Made by a program: the position numbers and the translations under genes. A stretch of DNA of 64,000 nucleotides from Erythrocercus mccallii (lineage: Eukaryota; Chordata; Aves; Passeriformes; Dicruridae), in assembly GCA_013397435.1 (NCBI GenBank), contig VZRG01000767.1, positions 54,178 to 118,177 of the forward strand, read 5' to 3'. Shown piece after piece: positions 24,600 through 36,210 of the stretch. Below the pieces are notes generated by a model, which saw only the letters and a program-made list of their open reading frames with translations, was not told the origin of the DNA and ran no database searches. Within the stretch, counting starts at the first letter, position 1; every line of letters starts with the position of its first letter.

Positions 24600-24870
24600 A
24601 TACACCACAGCATAAAGAGCTTGAGCGCCGGGAGCGCATCGGAATGCGGAATTACATGAAAATGGCTTAGGAAGGAAAATGAAAGTCATCTGGAAAGTGG
24701 TGATTTTTCCTGCTACAGGCTGGAACAGAACAAAAAAGACTGCAAGCACTCTGTGTTGCTGCAGAAAGCCAACTTTAGTGCAATTAACCAAGTTGAAAAT
24801 ACGGTATAAAGGGTTATAAAAAGCCTTGAAATGTATTACCATCTCTAAAATGCAGATGGCAAACAGAGAG
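24600..24870. promoter_or_regulatory. Possible conserved non-coding element
   Basis: This stretch (for example AAGCCAACTTTAGTGCAATT, GAAAATACGGTATAAAGGG) has no repeat content. On the minus strand it stays open for a 169-codon frame (24594-25103) without recognisable domains. The style resembles a conserved enhancer. A coding exon is possible, since an AG with pyrimidines (CATCTGCATTTTAG) precedes it on the minus strand near 24850, but no donor is convincing. Confidence 0.2.
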
Positions 24871-25415
24871 CATGAGGAGGGGGGGAAGGTCTCAAAAGCA
24901 AACCCAAAGTGCAGGTCCCTGGCCAGAGGCAGCATAACCAGCAAGGCCAATCTGTGATTTGCAGCAAGTCGCAGGAAGCTCTGAAAACAGAGAGATGGAA
25001 ATGCAGCAGAGATGAGGGGAGATCGTGGGGAGGTTCCTCTGCAAAACCCAAAGGCAGCGAGCCCCAGGTTGGGTCTGAGAGCCACAAAGAGCTGGGAATG
25101 CACAGAGAGAACAGCACAGGGAGCCAGGCTGAGCCCAGCTCAAAATCACAGCAACTTCCAGGGCTGAGAGCTCTCCATGAGAGACAAACTCAGCTCAGCT
25201 CCTGCCTGAGGTTGGAGGTGATGCTGCCTCACAGCCCCAGGCTGCAGCGGGCTCAGAGAGAGCCCAGGTTCACCTCTGAGAACAGAAATATGGGCAGAGA
25301 CCCTCTGAAATAAACCACTCAAACCTCAGTTTGAAATAGAGTTCAGACTAAAACAATTAATTGAAAATCAGCAGGTGAAAAGTACTCAGGTAACAGAATC
25401 TGTACAACACCTGCA

Positions 25416-25630
25416 GAAAGGCTGGGGTTGGCAGGGACATTAAATCCCACCCAGTGCCACCCCTGCCATGGCAGGGACACCTCCCACTGTCCCAGGCTGC
25501 TCCAGCCTGGCCCTGGGCATTGCCAGGGGTCCAGGGGCAGCCAGATTTCTCCATGCCAGGGCCTCTCCATCCTCACAGAGAAGAATTTCTCCCTAACTGA
25601 ACCAATCCTCCACCTACTGACACCAGAGCC
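25416..25630 (-). mobile_element. CR1 LINE 3' fragment, about 215 bp
   Basis: Antisense CR1: GGCTGGGGTTGGCAGGGACA, CCTGCCATGGCAGGGACACC, TGTCCCAGGCTGCTCCAGCC, TTGCCAGGGGTCCAGGGGC and AGAGAAGAATTTCTCCC. The terminal tip is altered. No coding potential remains. Confidence 0.88.
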
Positions 25631-26678
25631 AGGCTGCCCCAAGCACAGCCAAGGCGTTTGGAATGCTGGAAAGCTGAAGGTCAGACAGTTTAAGATCTTG
25701 ATGCACAAAAAGAAATGATGAACGATACATTCCTGTAGCTGCACCAACAAGAATGACCAATATGAAATTGTCAGTAGTGGGGGCTGGAGTTCCAGGGGCG
25801 TAACAAAGCACAGTTCCCTGCAGCTTCCCCAAGAAAAAGTCAAAGATGCTCTAGTGACATTTTAAAGGGGGGAAAAAACAGAGGTAGCTCTAATCATCAT
25901 CTTCTGACGAGGTGTTTTAATTCTAGGATAACAGACTGTGGCAAAATCTAAATAAAAACAAAGAAAATCAGGACACATCTGTTCAGTATGAAAACGTTTT
26001 TTTCCCCGTCTGCTTCGTGTGGAAGAAAAAAAGACTTCAAGGACTGTGCTGAAGATAAGATCTCCTGTATCAAAGCAGGTGATACAGTGGAATTGTGATA
26101 ATTCTTGTGGAATGAGAGGAACGAAGATTAAGAGGAAAATGAGGAAATAGGAGATCTTTGAACTGCTTTGAAGTAGGGCACCAAAAAGCTGATCCAAATT
26201 CCCATTAACTTCAGCAGTGCATGAAATGCAGTTTACTGCCTGTATGGCTCCATGTTCTGGAAATTCCAATAATGGGCAGTTAAACTCTGCAAATGCACGG
26301 ATTACAGGCAGGGACAGGCACCACAACTCTGCACGCTCAGAGCTGGCAGCGAGTCAGCAGCAGAGAGGGAAATACAGATCTAATAGGAACAGGGACACGG
26401 GGAGGAACGGATGGCCAGGAGTTGTTGGGTGTGAAGAGGAATGAAAATAGCGGCTGTGAGACTGAAGTGATAACTCCTAAAAAGATTTAGAAGTGTTGAG
26501 AAGAGAGCAGAAGGAATTACAGACTGCAGACAAAGAGTGAGTCATATTCCAATTCCTTCTCCGTGCCACATGGTGTATTGAGGACAGCTGCCACTCAATA
26601 CATCCTAAAATAACATTTTACTAGAAAACTTTGAGCGGGGCAATTGCACTACAGCACCTCCACAGATCCTTTCCAAAT
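25631..26678. other. Unique sequence, no supported gene
   Basis: Non-repetitive DNA. A 154-codon minus-strand frame (25862-26326) has no recognisable domain or splice context. Confidence 0.5.
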
Positions 26679-26840
26679 GCAACAAAACCCACCAGAAGTT
26701 GCAACAAAACCCACCAGAATTTGCAAAAAAACCCACCAGAATTTGCAACAAAACCCACCAGAATTTGCAACAAAACCCACCAGAATTTGCAACAAAACCC
26801 ACCAGAATTTGCAACAAAACCCACCAGAATTTGCAACACA
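26679..26840. repeat. 22-bp minisatellite, about 7.3 copies
   Basis: Unit GCAACAAAACCCACCAGAAT plus TT, starting at 26679, 26701, 26723, 26745, 26767, 26789, 26811 and a partial at 26833. The second to last copies are nearly identical, with single changes at the first (AG for AT) and third (extra A for C) units. Because 22 is not a multiple of three and the unit lacks stops, several frames stay open and give Trp/Phe/Val-rich or Asn/Pro/Thr-rich phantom peptides. Confidence 0.97.
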
Positions 26841-27530
26841 GTAGAGGCAGATTAATCATTTAAAAAGAATGTTAGGAGAAATCAAACAAATCATGTATTT
26901 TGAAGTAAGGAGATAAAGATGTTGTTCTTAAAATGGTATAAACAAGAACAATGATCAGTTTGAATGAATTAAACAAACCAAAACCATCTCATTTTCCTTC
27001 TCAATAAGGACAACTGTGATCCTGGTAACTAACACACAAAATTCAAAGAAAAAAAAAGTTCAGAATTGACCCTAAGGAATATTTCTCCTCCCTTCAGCTG
27101 GCAGATGGATCCCTTGAAGCAATGAATCCATTTGCCAAACACTTCCAGGGGAGCAAGGGATGCAAATTTGCACCCAAGACCAGCATAAAGACAGAGAAAC
27201 CAGGGAAATATTTCTTGAGTGACTCACTCTCCAACACCTTTATGCAGAATCACATCTATAATATTTTATGGAGAATTAAAAGAGTGACAAAATCAGTTCT
27301 AGCAAAGATTAAACTAAATATTTTAATCTGTAAAGACTAATCTGAATTATGGATTTCCTGAAGAAGCTTTGTTTCTCTTTGTTTATTCTGAGGTTTCATA
27401 TCTTTTTTTTAAAAGGAGCAGTAAAATCCAAGTGTGCCACAGTGAACCATGAGGGGTTGGCAGCATCAGGTGTTTCATCCAGACATTCCTTTAGTTTGGC
27501 GTTTCCTAATTTTTAGCCACATTTCTCAGC
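26841..27530. other. Unique sequence, no supported gene
   Basis: AT-rich non-repetitive DNA between the minisatellite and a CR1 tail. Nothing is recognised. Confidence 0.5.
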
Positions 27531-27625
27531 ATCACAGAATCCCAGACTGGTTTGGGTTGGAAGCGACCTTAAAACTCATCCAGTTCTACTCTCCCCCAAG
27601 CCCTGCCCAACCTGGCCTGGAATCC
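27531..27625 (-). mobile_element. CR1 LINE 3' tail, about 95 bp
   Basis: Antisense CR1 tip: ATCACAGAATCCCAGACTGG, TTTGGGTTGGAAGCGACC, TTAAAACTCATCCAG and GCCCAACCTGGCCTGG. About 45 bases of the usual central block (the CCATGGCAGGGACACC part) are missing, implying an internal deletion. Confidence 0.85.
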
Positions 27626-30600
27626 GAGCAAAGAATTCACTGCCGCTGGTGCAGGATCAAACCTGGCAGCAGAAATTCCACGTGCCACAATCCCAGCACC
27701 CAAACAAACCTTTGTGTCTGCCAATTCAGCTTTTCTCTTTTTGCCTTAGGAGCGTGTGGGTTAAAAGGGGCAACGAGAGCTGCGCAGTCAGGGCACCTCA
27801 TTTCCATCTCTAAAGTAAATGTTTAATATTCCAGGAGTCGGAAAATAATTTCCTAAATGTTAATTGATGCCATTTCAAATCGCTGAGGGCACATTGAAGG
27901 CATTTCAAACGATTAACACAAGGTTTGATGGCCAAGAAGCCATTTCAGGCATGGTCAGAGCCCCAGCCACTGCTCCTGTCCCACCCGCAGCAAGAAACGC
28001 TCACTGAAAACCAAGTGAAACGGTGGAATTTCATCTGACTAAAATCCAACCATCTCCAATCTGATTTTGTGTCCTTCACTGGAGGACAGAGCTGCTTTTA
28101 GGGGTGTTTGGGGCTTTTTCTGGATTTGCACCATGGGCATCACTGATGAGACAAGTGGAGGCTGTTCAAGCCCCTCACGAGCACATCCTTAAATAACTAA
28201 AATGACTAAACAATCCAAATAACTTGAAGAAAAAACAATCAAAACCCCCTCAAATCGCTTTGCAGCCCCCGAGCCCCAGCAGCACTCCCACAGGGTGTTC
28301 CTCTTCCAGCCTGCAGCATGAACCACAGCTCTGGCTTCAGACAATCCATGAAAAAGCGTCAGCGCCAGGAGAGCGAGCGGCAATCCAAACTCCGAGGTGT
28401 GCTGGGGAAAACACATCAGTCTGGGAGGAACTGGGGGCTCTCCTGCCTGCTGCACTGCCACTCCAGCATTTTTCAGGAGCTCTGCGCTCACTCAAGCACC
28501 CCTCGAGGCAGCAGCCACCACGAGATGCGGGGTGACGGATGTTCCATCTCCAACTGCAAATCCCACTGTGATTTTAATTGAATCCCAGCAGTCATTTTAT
28601 TTTTTTTTTTCTTTCCCAGAGCCTCTCCACTCTCTATTTCCTCCTTGCTCCCAGTGATTCAGCAGTTTATTCCTCACTACACTAATCCCTCCATCAGACA
28701 GTTTCTCAGCCCTTTCAAGCAGTGCTGGTGACAGCAGCTACCCATATCGCTGGTGTTTGGGGCTTTTTTTCTTATTATTAAACAGGAATTTATCTCAGCT
28801 TTGGCTTTCAGGCTCCACCACTTTTCCAGCCATGAGAAGCATCAAGAGTCCTCACACTGGACTGATTCATTCTCCTCAGCTCAGCTGATGACAGCGCTGC
28901 AGGAATTAGAAAAGGGGACAGAAAAATGGAAACCTGGAGCCCCGAGGATCAGAAACAGGCAGTGACACCTGGAACGTAAACCAGATGTGAAATGCTCTCC
29001 AGAATATCTGGGAAATAGATGTTGGCTATTTACAGGGGACTCCACGGAGCTGCCAGCTGGCTGTTTGAGTTACTCACCTAACAGGTGCAGAAATTAGTTG
29101 ATTAGGAGGAAAAAAAAAAATAGGGAAAACAAACTGCCAGGACCCACCTGTGCCAGAACTCCCAGCAACTCCTATCATCCAATAACACCTTGGAATCCAG
29201 GCTGACACATCTTGACCCAGCTATTTAGACAGAGGCTTAAAACTCAGTCCAGTGACTCTTTCTTGTAGCGATGAACAGTTTAAAAACACCGTAATTGCTT
29301 CTGACCATAATCATCCAACAGCCATGAGCTGTTTATCTCGGAAAAAATTAATCCTTAAAGGGTGACCCTCGTGTCCACAACGTGCTCTCAGTCATGGAGA
29401 GTGATTGATAAGTTATTCCAAGCCAGGACACAGAACCACTGGTAGTGGCATTTTATCATCAAAGCCCCTTTGCCCTTAATCAAAGGCTAATTCAACATGA
29501 AATCCTTAAATATGGGCTGCACCACGAGATAAAGTTAGCAACCTTGAAAAGGCTGGGAAATGGCAATTTGCACACACAAACACAAGATTGAGAGCTCCCA
29601 TCATAACCTGCCTCATCAATCACGAGCAGCAGTGGCTTTAACAGGACTATTTCCAGAGTATATTAAACTTCACGACATCTTAACCTTCTTGTAAGGCCAC
29701 AATAATCTCTTTTACAATATCAAACAAGTGCAGAAGGGCAGACGTGCTTTGTGCCAAAGCATTCCTCGTGTCAAGATTTCGGAATTAACAGCCTTGCTGC
29801 CTTCCCAGACATTCCTCGGTGTCATTTCAGCCCCATATTCCCACTCAGGGAACACAGACAACACATCTCGCACGTATTCTGAACGAAAATACTCGGAAAA
29901 GCTGGAATGAGGCACATCCCCTGAGCTATCACCTGGTAATTACCTGTTCTTCCAAAAATCTCTCTGCAAGGAAAAGATTTGGCCAGGCACCTGTGACTGA
30001 ACACAGCTTTGTCCCCAGTTCTGTTCAAGTGTTTATCATGATCTTAGGGTGAAAAGTCATAAGGACTCCATCCTGAATATCACTGAAGTTTAAAGAAACA
30101 AACCAACCCAAATACTCCAAATCTCAAGCAAAAAGCACACTCTACAGTAATTAATTACAATCAGGGTTCTGTTAAAAAGTCGCCATTTCACCCTGCTGCA
30201 AAGTCAGGATGTACTAACCAAATTCTCAGCTCGTCCTCTAAAAAACACAACTTAATCCACCATCAAGTGGCAGTTTTGGCGATTCAGTTTAACAAATTAC
30301 TTTAGAACAACTGACCACGTTTTAATTTTGGAGGGGTTTCAGGTGGCACGAGGAAGCCAAGTGATAAAGGGGGAAGGAAGCAGCCAAGGAAAGGGATGGC
30401 AGAGAGGCACAGAAGGGGAAAAGCAGGAGAAGGGCATCAGGCTGGAAGTGGGAGATAATAAAGAGGGAAAGAAAGGACACAGCAGATTTTCAAAGGATTG
30501 GGAAAAAAGTAGGACATGGTGGCAGATGTGTCAGACACATCTGACAAGGAGGAGCCAGGGAAGGACAGTTTGGGATCTCGGGAAGCAGGAGGATGCCTGG

Positions 30601-31619
30601 AGATCACAAACAACCCTTGTCTTTGAAGGAAGGATCTAAAAATGGCACATTGGAGGCAGTTCAGTGTCCATGCAAATAATCCTCTTACACAGCGACCCCC
30701 AGCACTTCCAGCTGAGCCTGCTCCCACCTGGAACGAGCAGCAGAGCCCAGAGCTGCCAGGCAAAGGGGGAGCTGCCAGTGGACAAAACCAGTCCCAGCCT
30801 TGTCAAACCATGAAACCAGCTGCTTTTCAGACTCTGCTCATCACAATCTCCTTTGCCAGAGCTCTTACCCAGCACATTCACTTTTAGGACGTTTCTCCAG
30901 CACAACAGTGCATTGTCTGCTGGTAATAATTCTAATTAAAATTACACTCTAAGCCTGGTTGTGGGATACGAAGCACAGATGCTGCAGATTCTAAGAGGAC
31001 TGCTGGCCTGTCACTGTTTTAATTAACTTGACAGGTAATCAGGTAAAATTTTGTAATTATACCACTACAAAGCACAAATGTTTCCTTTCAGATCCCTACT
31101 TCTGGAGTCCCTCTGGTCAACCACAGCCAGTTTTGAGCCACAGGACCAGAAGCAAAAGCCCAGACTCTGCTTCCTCAGGGCCTGGCTTTGCCTCAGCGAT
31201 GCCCACGTGCTGCTGAGAGAGTGAGAGAGAAACTCCTGCCCTCCCCCAGGGATGAAAGACGTCTAAAAGCTGAATCTGCAGTCCCCAAACGTGTCATTTT
31301 GTCAAGTACAGCAGAGTGTGACCACTTTTCCCTAAAAAACACGCTGTGCTTGCTCTTTGAGAGCACGATGCTGCAAGCCAGGGCTCGCTGCCATGGGGCA
31401 GGGCAGACTTTGGGCACACAAATTCACTGCTCAGGACACCTCGGCAGCTCGGGTGACGTCGCTGTCCCCACTTCTCACATGCCACAGGAACCCAGTTCTG
31501 CCTGGTGGGGCCATTTCCAGACCTAAACACCCCACAGGGCACCTTTTAATGGCTCACATTCACCAAGTGCTTCCCCACAGCAGCTTTTATTTCAAATAGC
31601 CCTTCACTCCCAGTGCCAG
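27626..31619. other. Four kilobases of unique sequence, no supported gene
   Basis: Non-repetitive DNA. A strong minus-strand donor-like GTGAGTAAC occurs near 29075, but no open exon with a good acceptor precedes it. Nothing else is recognised. Confidence 0.5.
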
Positions 31620-32049
31620 TGATGCCTCTTGGGGCTGCCTAAAACCAGAGGCCAGCCAGAATTCAGGGAATAAAAATCTGTTCTATTTATTGAAGGGACT
31701 TCAGGTACATTTAGGGCTGCACCCACAAATGGTCACAGGTTTTCATACTTTGATCAATTTGGTCCATTTGCATTTTGGGGGTTCATCTCCCAGTTACAGC
31801 TTCAGGTAATGAAGTCATTCACCCCAAGTTTGCTCTCCCAACTCCCTTTTGTTTCCATCTCTCAGGCCTGGGGCAGGGAGGTGTCCTTGATTGCCAGGCC
31901 TGGAGAGGAATTGTTGTGTCTGCCCAAACTGGGGAAGCAGCAGCAGCAGCTCCCACTGGGTGTGGAGTTTGGAGTTACACACTAAAGAACTGCAGGGTTA
32001 AAAATGCACAAAAAAAAAAAAAAATACAAGCTGAAATCCTAAGGCATCA
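31620..32049 (-). mobile_element. Solo LTR of an avian endogenous retrovirus
   Basis: A 430-bp block is bounded by TG and CA on the minus strand (plus-strand ends TGATGCCTCTTGG and AAGGCATCA) and flanked on both sides by CCAG, a likely 4-bp target-site duplication. On the minus strand it has an AATAAA polyadenylation signal about 55 bp before the end. It is about 90 percent identical by eye to the LTR at 46234-46681, but lacks about 20 bp of it. No retroviral internal sequence flanks it, so it is a solo LTR left by LTR-LTR recombination. The family name cannot be assigned from memory. Confidence 0.78.
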
Positions 32050-33526
32050 CCAGAATGGAGGCTCTTAACCCGAATTCCAGTCACATCCTCACTAATAAGC
32101 AGTGTTTACCCAAGAGTTAAAGGCTCTGTAAACAGAAAGCAATTTCCATCCTCCTGTCTGGGGTGGTGTCAGCATTTGCAAACCATTACCAGCGTGCCCA
32201 GAGCTGTCTGCTCCAGTCCTCCACACTTCCTATCAAAGTGGCATTTAAGGATTTGGAATGCAGAACACAAGGCTGCAGCCTAAAAATAATATCCCGAGAT
32301 TTGATCCTGCACTTCTTATTCAGGCTCAATTAATCAAGGTTGCCTAACTCTTCAGAAGTACTTTTCATCAGCAGATTGGAAACACTTCCCACATGAAATG
32401 GGGATCAGCGTCTCCTTTTTCCTGCGGGGAACCTGAAAATGAGATTTCACCTGAGAAGGAGCTCTGAGGCTAATGTAGGAGTACTGTCCAAAGGGATGAG
32501 GAGTCCATTATTCAAAGTTATCTTTTATATTAAGAAATAAGCTTTTGCTTTCAGACCACTAGAAAGAGTAGGAAGTGATCTATCACAGGATTTATCGTGC
32601 TGGCTTTGAAAAACCTCACACCAAGATAGCACATTCCCAAAGAGCCAGGCTGAATGAGAATATTTACTTGATCTCCATCTTCAGTTTTCATTGTGAACAC
32701 CGCCCAGGACCAAGGAAAAACTCCCAAGAATTAAGAAATTAAATATTTTTGTCAGAAACCATCTGTAGTCTCTCTGAACAGATACAGCAATAACATCGAA
32801 AACGAAGACAACATTTCTTTTTCAAATAATTGCAAGGTCTGAAAACATCTTGCTCTCCTTTGGAAACAACACAATTCAGACTTAAAAGCATGCTAGGAAA
32901 AAACCCCTCAAGATCATTTCAGGTTCTACAGAACAAAACCCACCTCTCCACTAACAAGATTGATTCCCTTTGACGCTCAAACTGAGAGGCCATTAAGAAA
33001 ATTTGAGTTTCAGAAACGCCACAGGTTTTTTTTGACAAATTCAATTGCAGAGTCAATCAGTCAATGATTAATTAAACACCAATTCTGAAAATCTCTTGAC
33101 AAGAACAATAAGAGCCTAACCAGAAAAAAAACCTACACCCTGAAACATTATTGATAAAAAGATATCAATAGCCTTTTGAGAAAGATTCATTCTAGAACTT
33201 CCATACATCCTGTTAAATATATATCATTTACAATTTCCTGTCTGCAGTAATAGCTGAGGGCATTCTTGTGTTCCACATTTCTCATAAACCTTCCAATGTA
33301 GAATTGCATAAATGCAACATATACACCCCTAAGAACTTAAACACAGATTTATATAGGCTTTTAAAAAAGGGAAATCAAAACCGCCAGTCAGGGCACAGAG
33401 AAACTCCAGGGCAAATTCTTTATAGCACAAACAATGCAAAGGCGATTCTGACATTCAATGCAATGATCTTAAGAATAAAGAGAAATTAACACCAACACAT
33501 CAGAATTAGGATTAAAGAATCCTTAC
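32050..33526. other. AT-rich unique sequence, no supported gene
   Basis: Non-repetitive sequence between the LTR and the candidate exon at 33527. It would be intronic if that exon is real. Confidence 0.5.
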
Positions 33527-33571
33527 CTTCTCCAGTGCATGATATGTAGCCTTCAGTCAAATTTCCAATAC
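33527..33571 (-). CDS. Candidate 45-nt coding exon, unknown protein
   Basis: This has the best splice signals in the window. On the minus strand a pyrimidine-rich acceptor ATTTCCTCTTTCAG precedes a 45-nt segment, followed by the donor AAG/GTAAGG. Two frames hit TGA. The third is open, starts and ends in phase 1, and reads IGNLTEGYISCTGE, with an N-glycosylation sequon NLT and one cysteine, consistent with an extracellular or luminal segment. Small symmetric exons of this kind are often alternatively spliced. Joined to 9736-9797 the split codon would be Ala. I do not recognise the protein, and a chance match to splice signals is possible. Confidence 0.4.
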
Positions 33572-34413
33572 CTGAAAGAGGAAATTCAAATGGAATGTTG
33601 GTTACACTGATATTTTAAGGCACTAAATGAATTCTTCTTGTTGTTAATTTGGTTTGCAGAGAAAGAGGCTGCCTTGGATTGCTTTTATTTGCTATTTTCC
33701 AAGTGCCACGAGACAACAGCAATAACCTGCTCAGGTCCTTTTCCACTGTTTGATTCAGTTCCCCCCAGTCCATGAGGTCTCTTCTCTGAAACCCAGCCTT
33801 GCTCCATCCCCAGACCCTGCACTCTACCCTGGGCTCTTCACCCTTTCCACCTGGCATGACTCAAACCTTGATTTTCCCACACCTGACTTCACTAAAGGCT
33901 GCAACTCTTCCACTGATAACTCAACACAGCTTTCAGCTGACAACAAACCAACCTAAGTCCCACCAAAAAGGCTGAAGCCATTTCCTGTTATATCATCCAA
34001 ACCACATGCTAATAAAATTTGCAAAAAATAGGAAAAAAAAACCCCAGGAAATTTATTCAATACATGCTTTAAACCTAAAGCTTCACATGCTTGGTAGCTG
34101 GGTCACACAGAGAACGTGTGGCAAATGGAGATGACGTTTATGAAACGAGAATTCAGTGGGCACCAGAAGTGATATAAAGAAATATAAGTTTTTGTTGGTT
34201 TGGTTTTTTTTGTTGTTGTTGTTTTGTTGGTTTTTTTTTTGCACTATCAGCACATCCCAGATAGGAGGGGCAGAAACAGAAGCCTGACATTTTGCCTGAA
34301 GATAAGCAGCCATGTCCTGGGCTGGAGCTTGAATTCCAGTTTGATACGAGGAAATCACAACCAGGGGACATCCCTGCTCCTCTAATGGGGTTGCTACTGA
34401 AGTCCCTGAAAAT
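33572..34413. other. Unique sequence with T-rich simple repeat
   Basis: No gene is seen. A T/G low-complexity tract with (TTG)n lies at about 34196-34240. Confidence 0.5.
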
Positions 34414-34637
34414 GAGATATTGAGAAGAAATTCCTCCCTGAGAGAGTGGGGAGAGGCTGGGATGGAATTCCCAGAGCAGCTGGGGCTGCCCCTGGATCCC
34501 TGGCAGTGCCCAAGGCCAGGTTGGACATTGGGGCTTGGAGCAGCCTGGGACAGTGGGAGGGGTCCCTGCCATGGCAGGGGGGGCTCTGGGTGGGATTTAA
34601 AATCCCTTCCAACCCAAACCACTCTGGAATTCCATGG
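34414..34637 (+). mobile_element. CR1 LINE 3' fragment, sense orientation
   Basis: Sense CR1: GATATTGAGAAGAAATTCC, CCCTGGATCCCTGGCAGTGC, AGCAGCCTGGGACAGTGGGA, CCTGCCATGGCAGGG and CCCTTCCAACCCAAACCA, ending TCTGGAATTCCATGG. It is one of three plus-strand CR1 copies here, 5'-truncated and non-coding. Confidence 0.92.
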
Positions 34638-36150
34638 ATATAAAAAGCTCCTACACCACATTCTCTACTGGGGAATTGCATCCCTGGTAGTCTGAAGAGA
34701 TGTTTTGCCTTCATTTGCCGTGAGTGCACCACTCCCACCCATCAGAGCTTTTGGCAAGGACTGACATCTCCCACCCTGAGAGCTGCACTCACGGCCCAGC
34801 TCCTCTGGCTCGCACAGCTCTATTGCCCACCAGGATTTGCTGGAGGGAAGAGCTCAATATTCACCTCCTATGAGCACTGATGCTCGTTCAAATGAATGCA
34901 TAGATAGATTCTTGTGAAAAGTGATCAGTGAACATGGCTCCATTTTTTTTTCTTTTTAGTTCCTTTATTTTCAACTACCTTCACTGAACTTCTAGAGCAT
35001 GTGCAAACCACGTTAGATTATCAGCTCAGCACGAGCGATGACTCGAGGATTTCGGTTGTATTAAAGGCATATAGATTTTTGAAAAATTGAGATGTCTTGC
35101 AGCATCTTGCCTTGCTTCCAGTTGCTACTCCAAAAAGACATAGATATCCCATGGGATGTGAATGCATAATTTGACCCTGCGTGCCCTGGCACAACCGAGA
35201 ATATCTGAGATGGCAACACATAAGGAGCCATACATGGAGGGGAACAGGGGGGATCCAGCAGCAGCCCTGGGTGTGGGGAAAGCTTTCCCATGAGAAGCAG
35301 GCTGGAGGCAGGCAGAGCCAGATGGAGCCCACCAAAGTGAGCACAGCGCCGGCGCGAGCGGGGAAATATTTGACATTCAGAGCTACGCTAATTAGACACC
35401 GAGAAGAAACGAAAGGTTTTGTACCAATCAAAATATTACTCTATTTACTGTAACTGTTCAACTCATCACTTCACTCAGGGAAAGTTTGGGAGAACAACCC
35501 GCACGAGCTCCACCACCAACGTTGCTGTGTATTTTTAGACACCTACGAAGCTGTGGCTGCTGAAAACAAAGAAAAAACAACCCCCAAACCCTGCAGTTTT
35601 GACTTAGCCAAGCCTGATCTCCTGAGTACAGCGAGATTCCGAGCCCAGCCAGCTCCCAAGCAGCCCTGAACTCCCGTGGGCACCCAAGGCACAAGGGGTG
35701 TCTCACAGAGCCCCTGCCACACGCAACCCTCAGAGCTGCACCTCACCACGCTCTGCGCTTTTGTTTTCCCGTGCCTGCGTGCAGAACCCAGCACGGGGTG
35801 GCTTTTTTTGGCTCTTATGTGGGAGACTCTGGATGAAATCTCGGCTCTTCTCTTCCCCCACAGCCCCAGCAAATGCAGCTACTACGAAGCTCATCGCTGC
35901 TTTCTCCTGCTGGAGCTGCTCACGTTGGGTGGGCTCTCCCTCGAGCACGAACCTCATGTCCCGTATGCCCGGCAGTGCTTTGGAGAATTCGGCACTTTGG
36001 GCTAGAAGGAACAGGTGACTGGTTGGAAAACCTCTGCGTTCTGATTCTGTCTGCTTAGCAGGTCGAGCCAGCGGCATGCATCCACCCAAATCCTTCAGAA
36101 ATTGCAGGTTCCAACAACAGGAACGCTTCTGTGGACAATTTCTTGAAACA
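34638..36150. other. Unique sequence, no supported gene
   Basis: Non-repetitive DNA. The segment 35340-35430 is relatively CpG-rich (GCCGGCGCGAGCGGGG) next to TAATTA-type words and may be regulatory. No gene is recognised. Confidence 0.5.
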
Positions 36151-36210
36151 CTCTGCCTAGGCAGAGAGATATTGACTCAAACCAGAATATTCTCAAATTC
36201 AGAATATTCT
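36151..36210. promoter_or_regulatory. Palindrome cluster with heat-shock-element-like dyads
   Basis: A perfect 16-bp palindrome CTCTGCCTAGGCAGAG (36151-36166) is followed by two copies of the 10-bp palindrome AGAATATTCT (36184-36193 and 36201-36210). Each contains GAAnnTTC, the core dyad of heat-shock elements. The two dyads are 17 bp apart, not a perfect 5-bp-phased array, so HSF binding is uncertain. No transcription start is visible nearby. Confidence 0.3.

Noticed and set aside
26605..26859. Trp/Phe/Val-rich minus-strand peptide resembling a membrane protein
   Set aside because: Entirely generated by the 22-bp tandem repeat.
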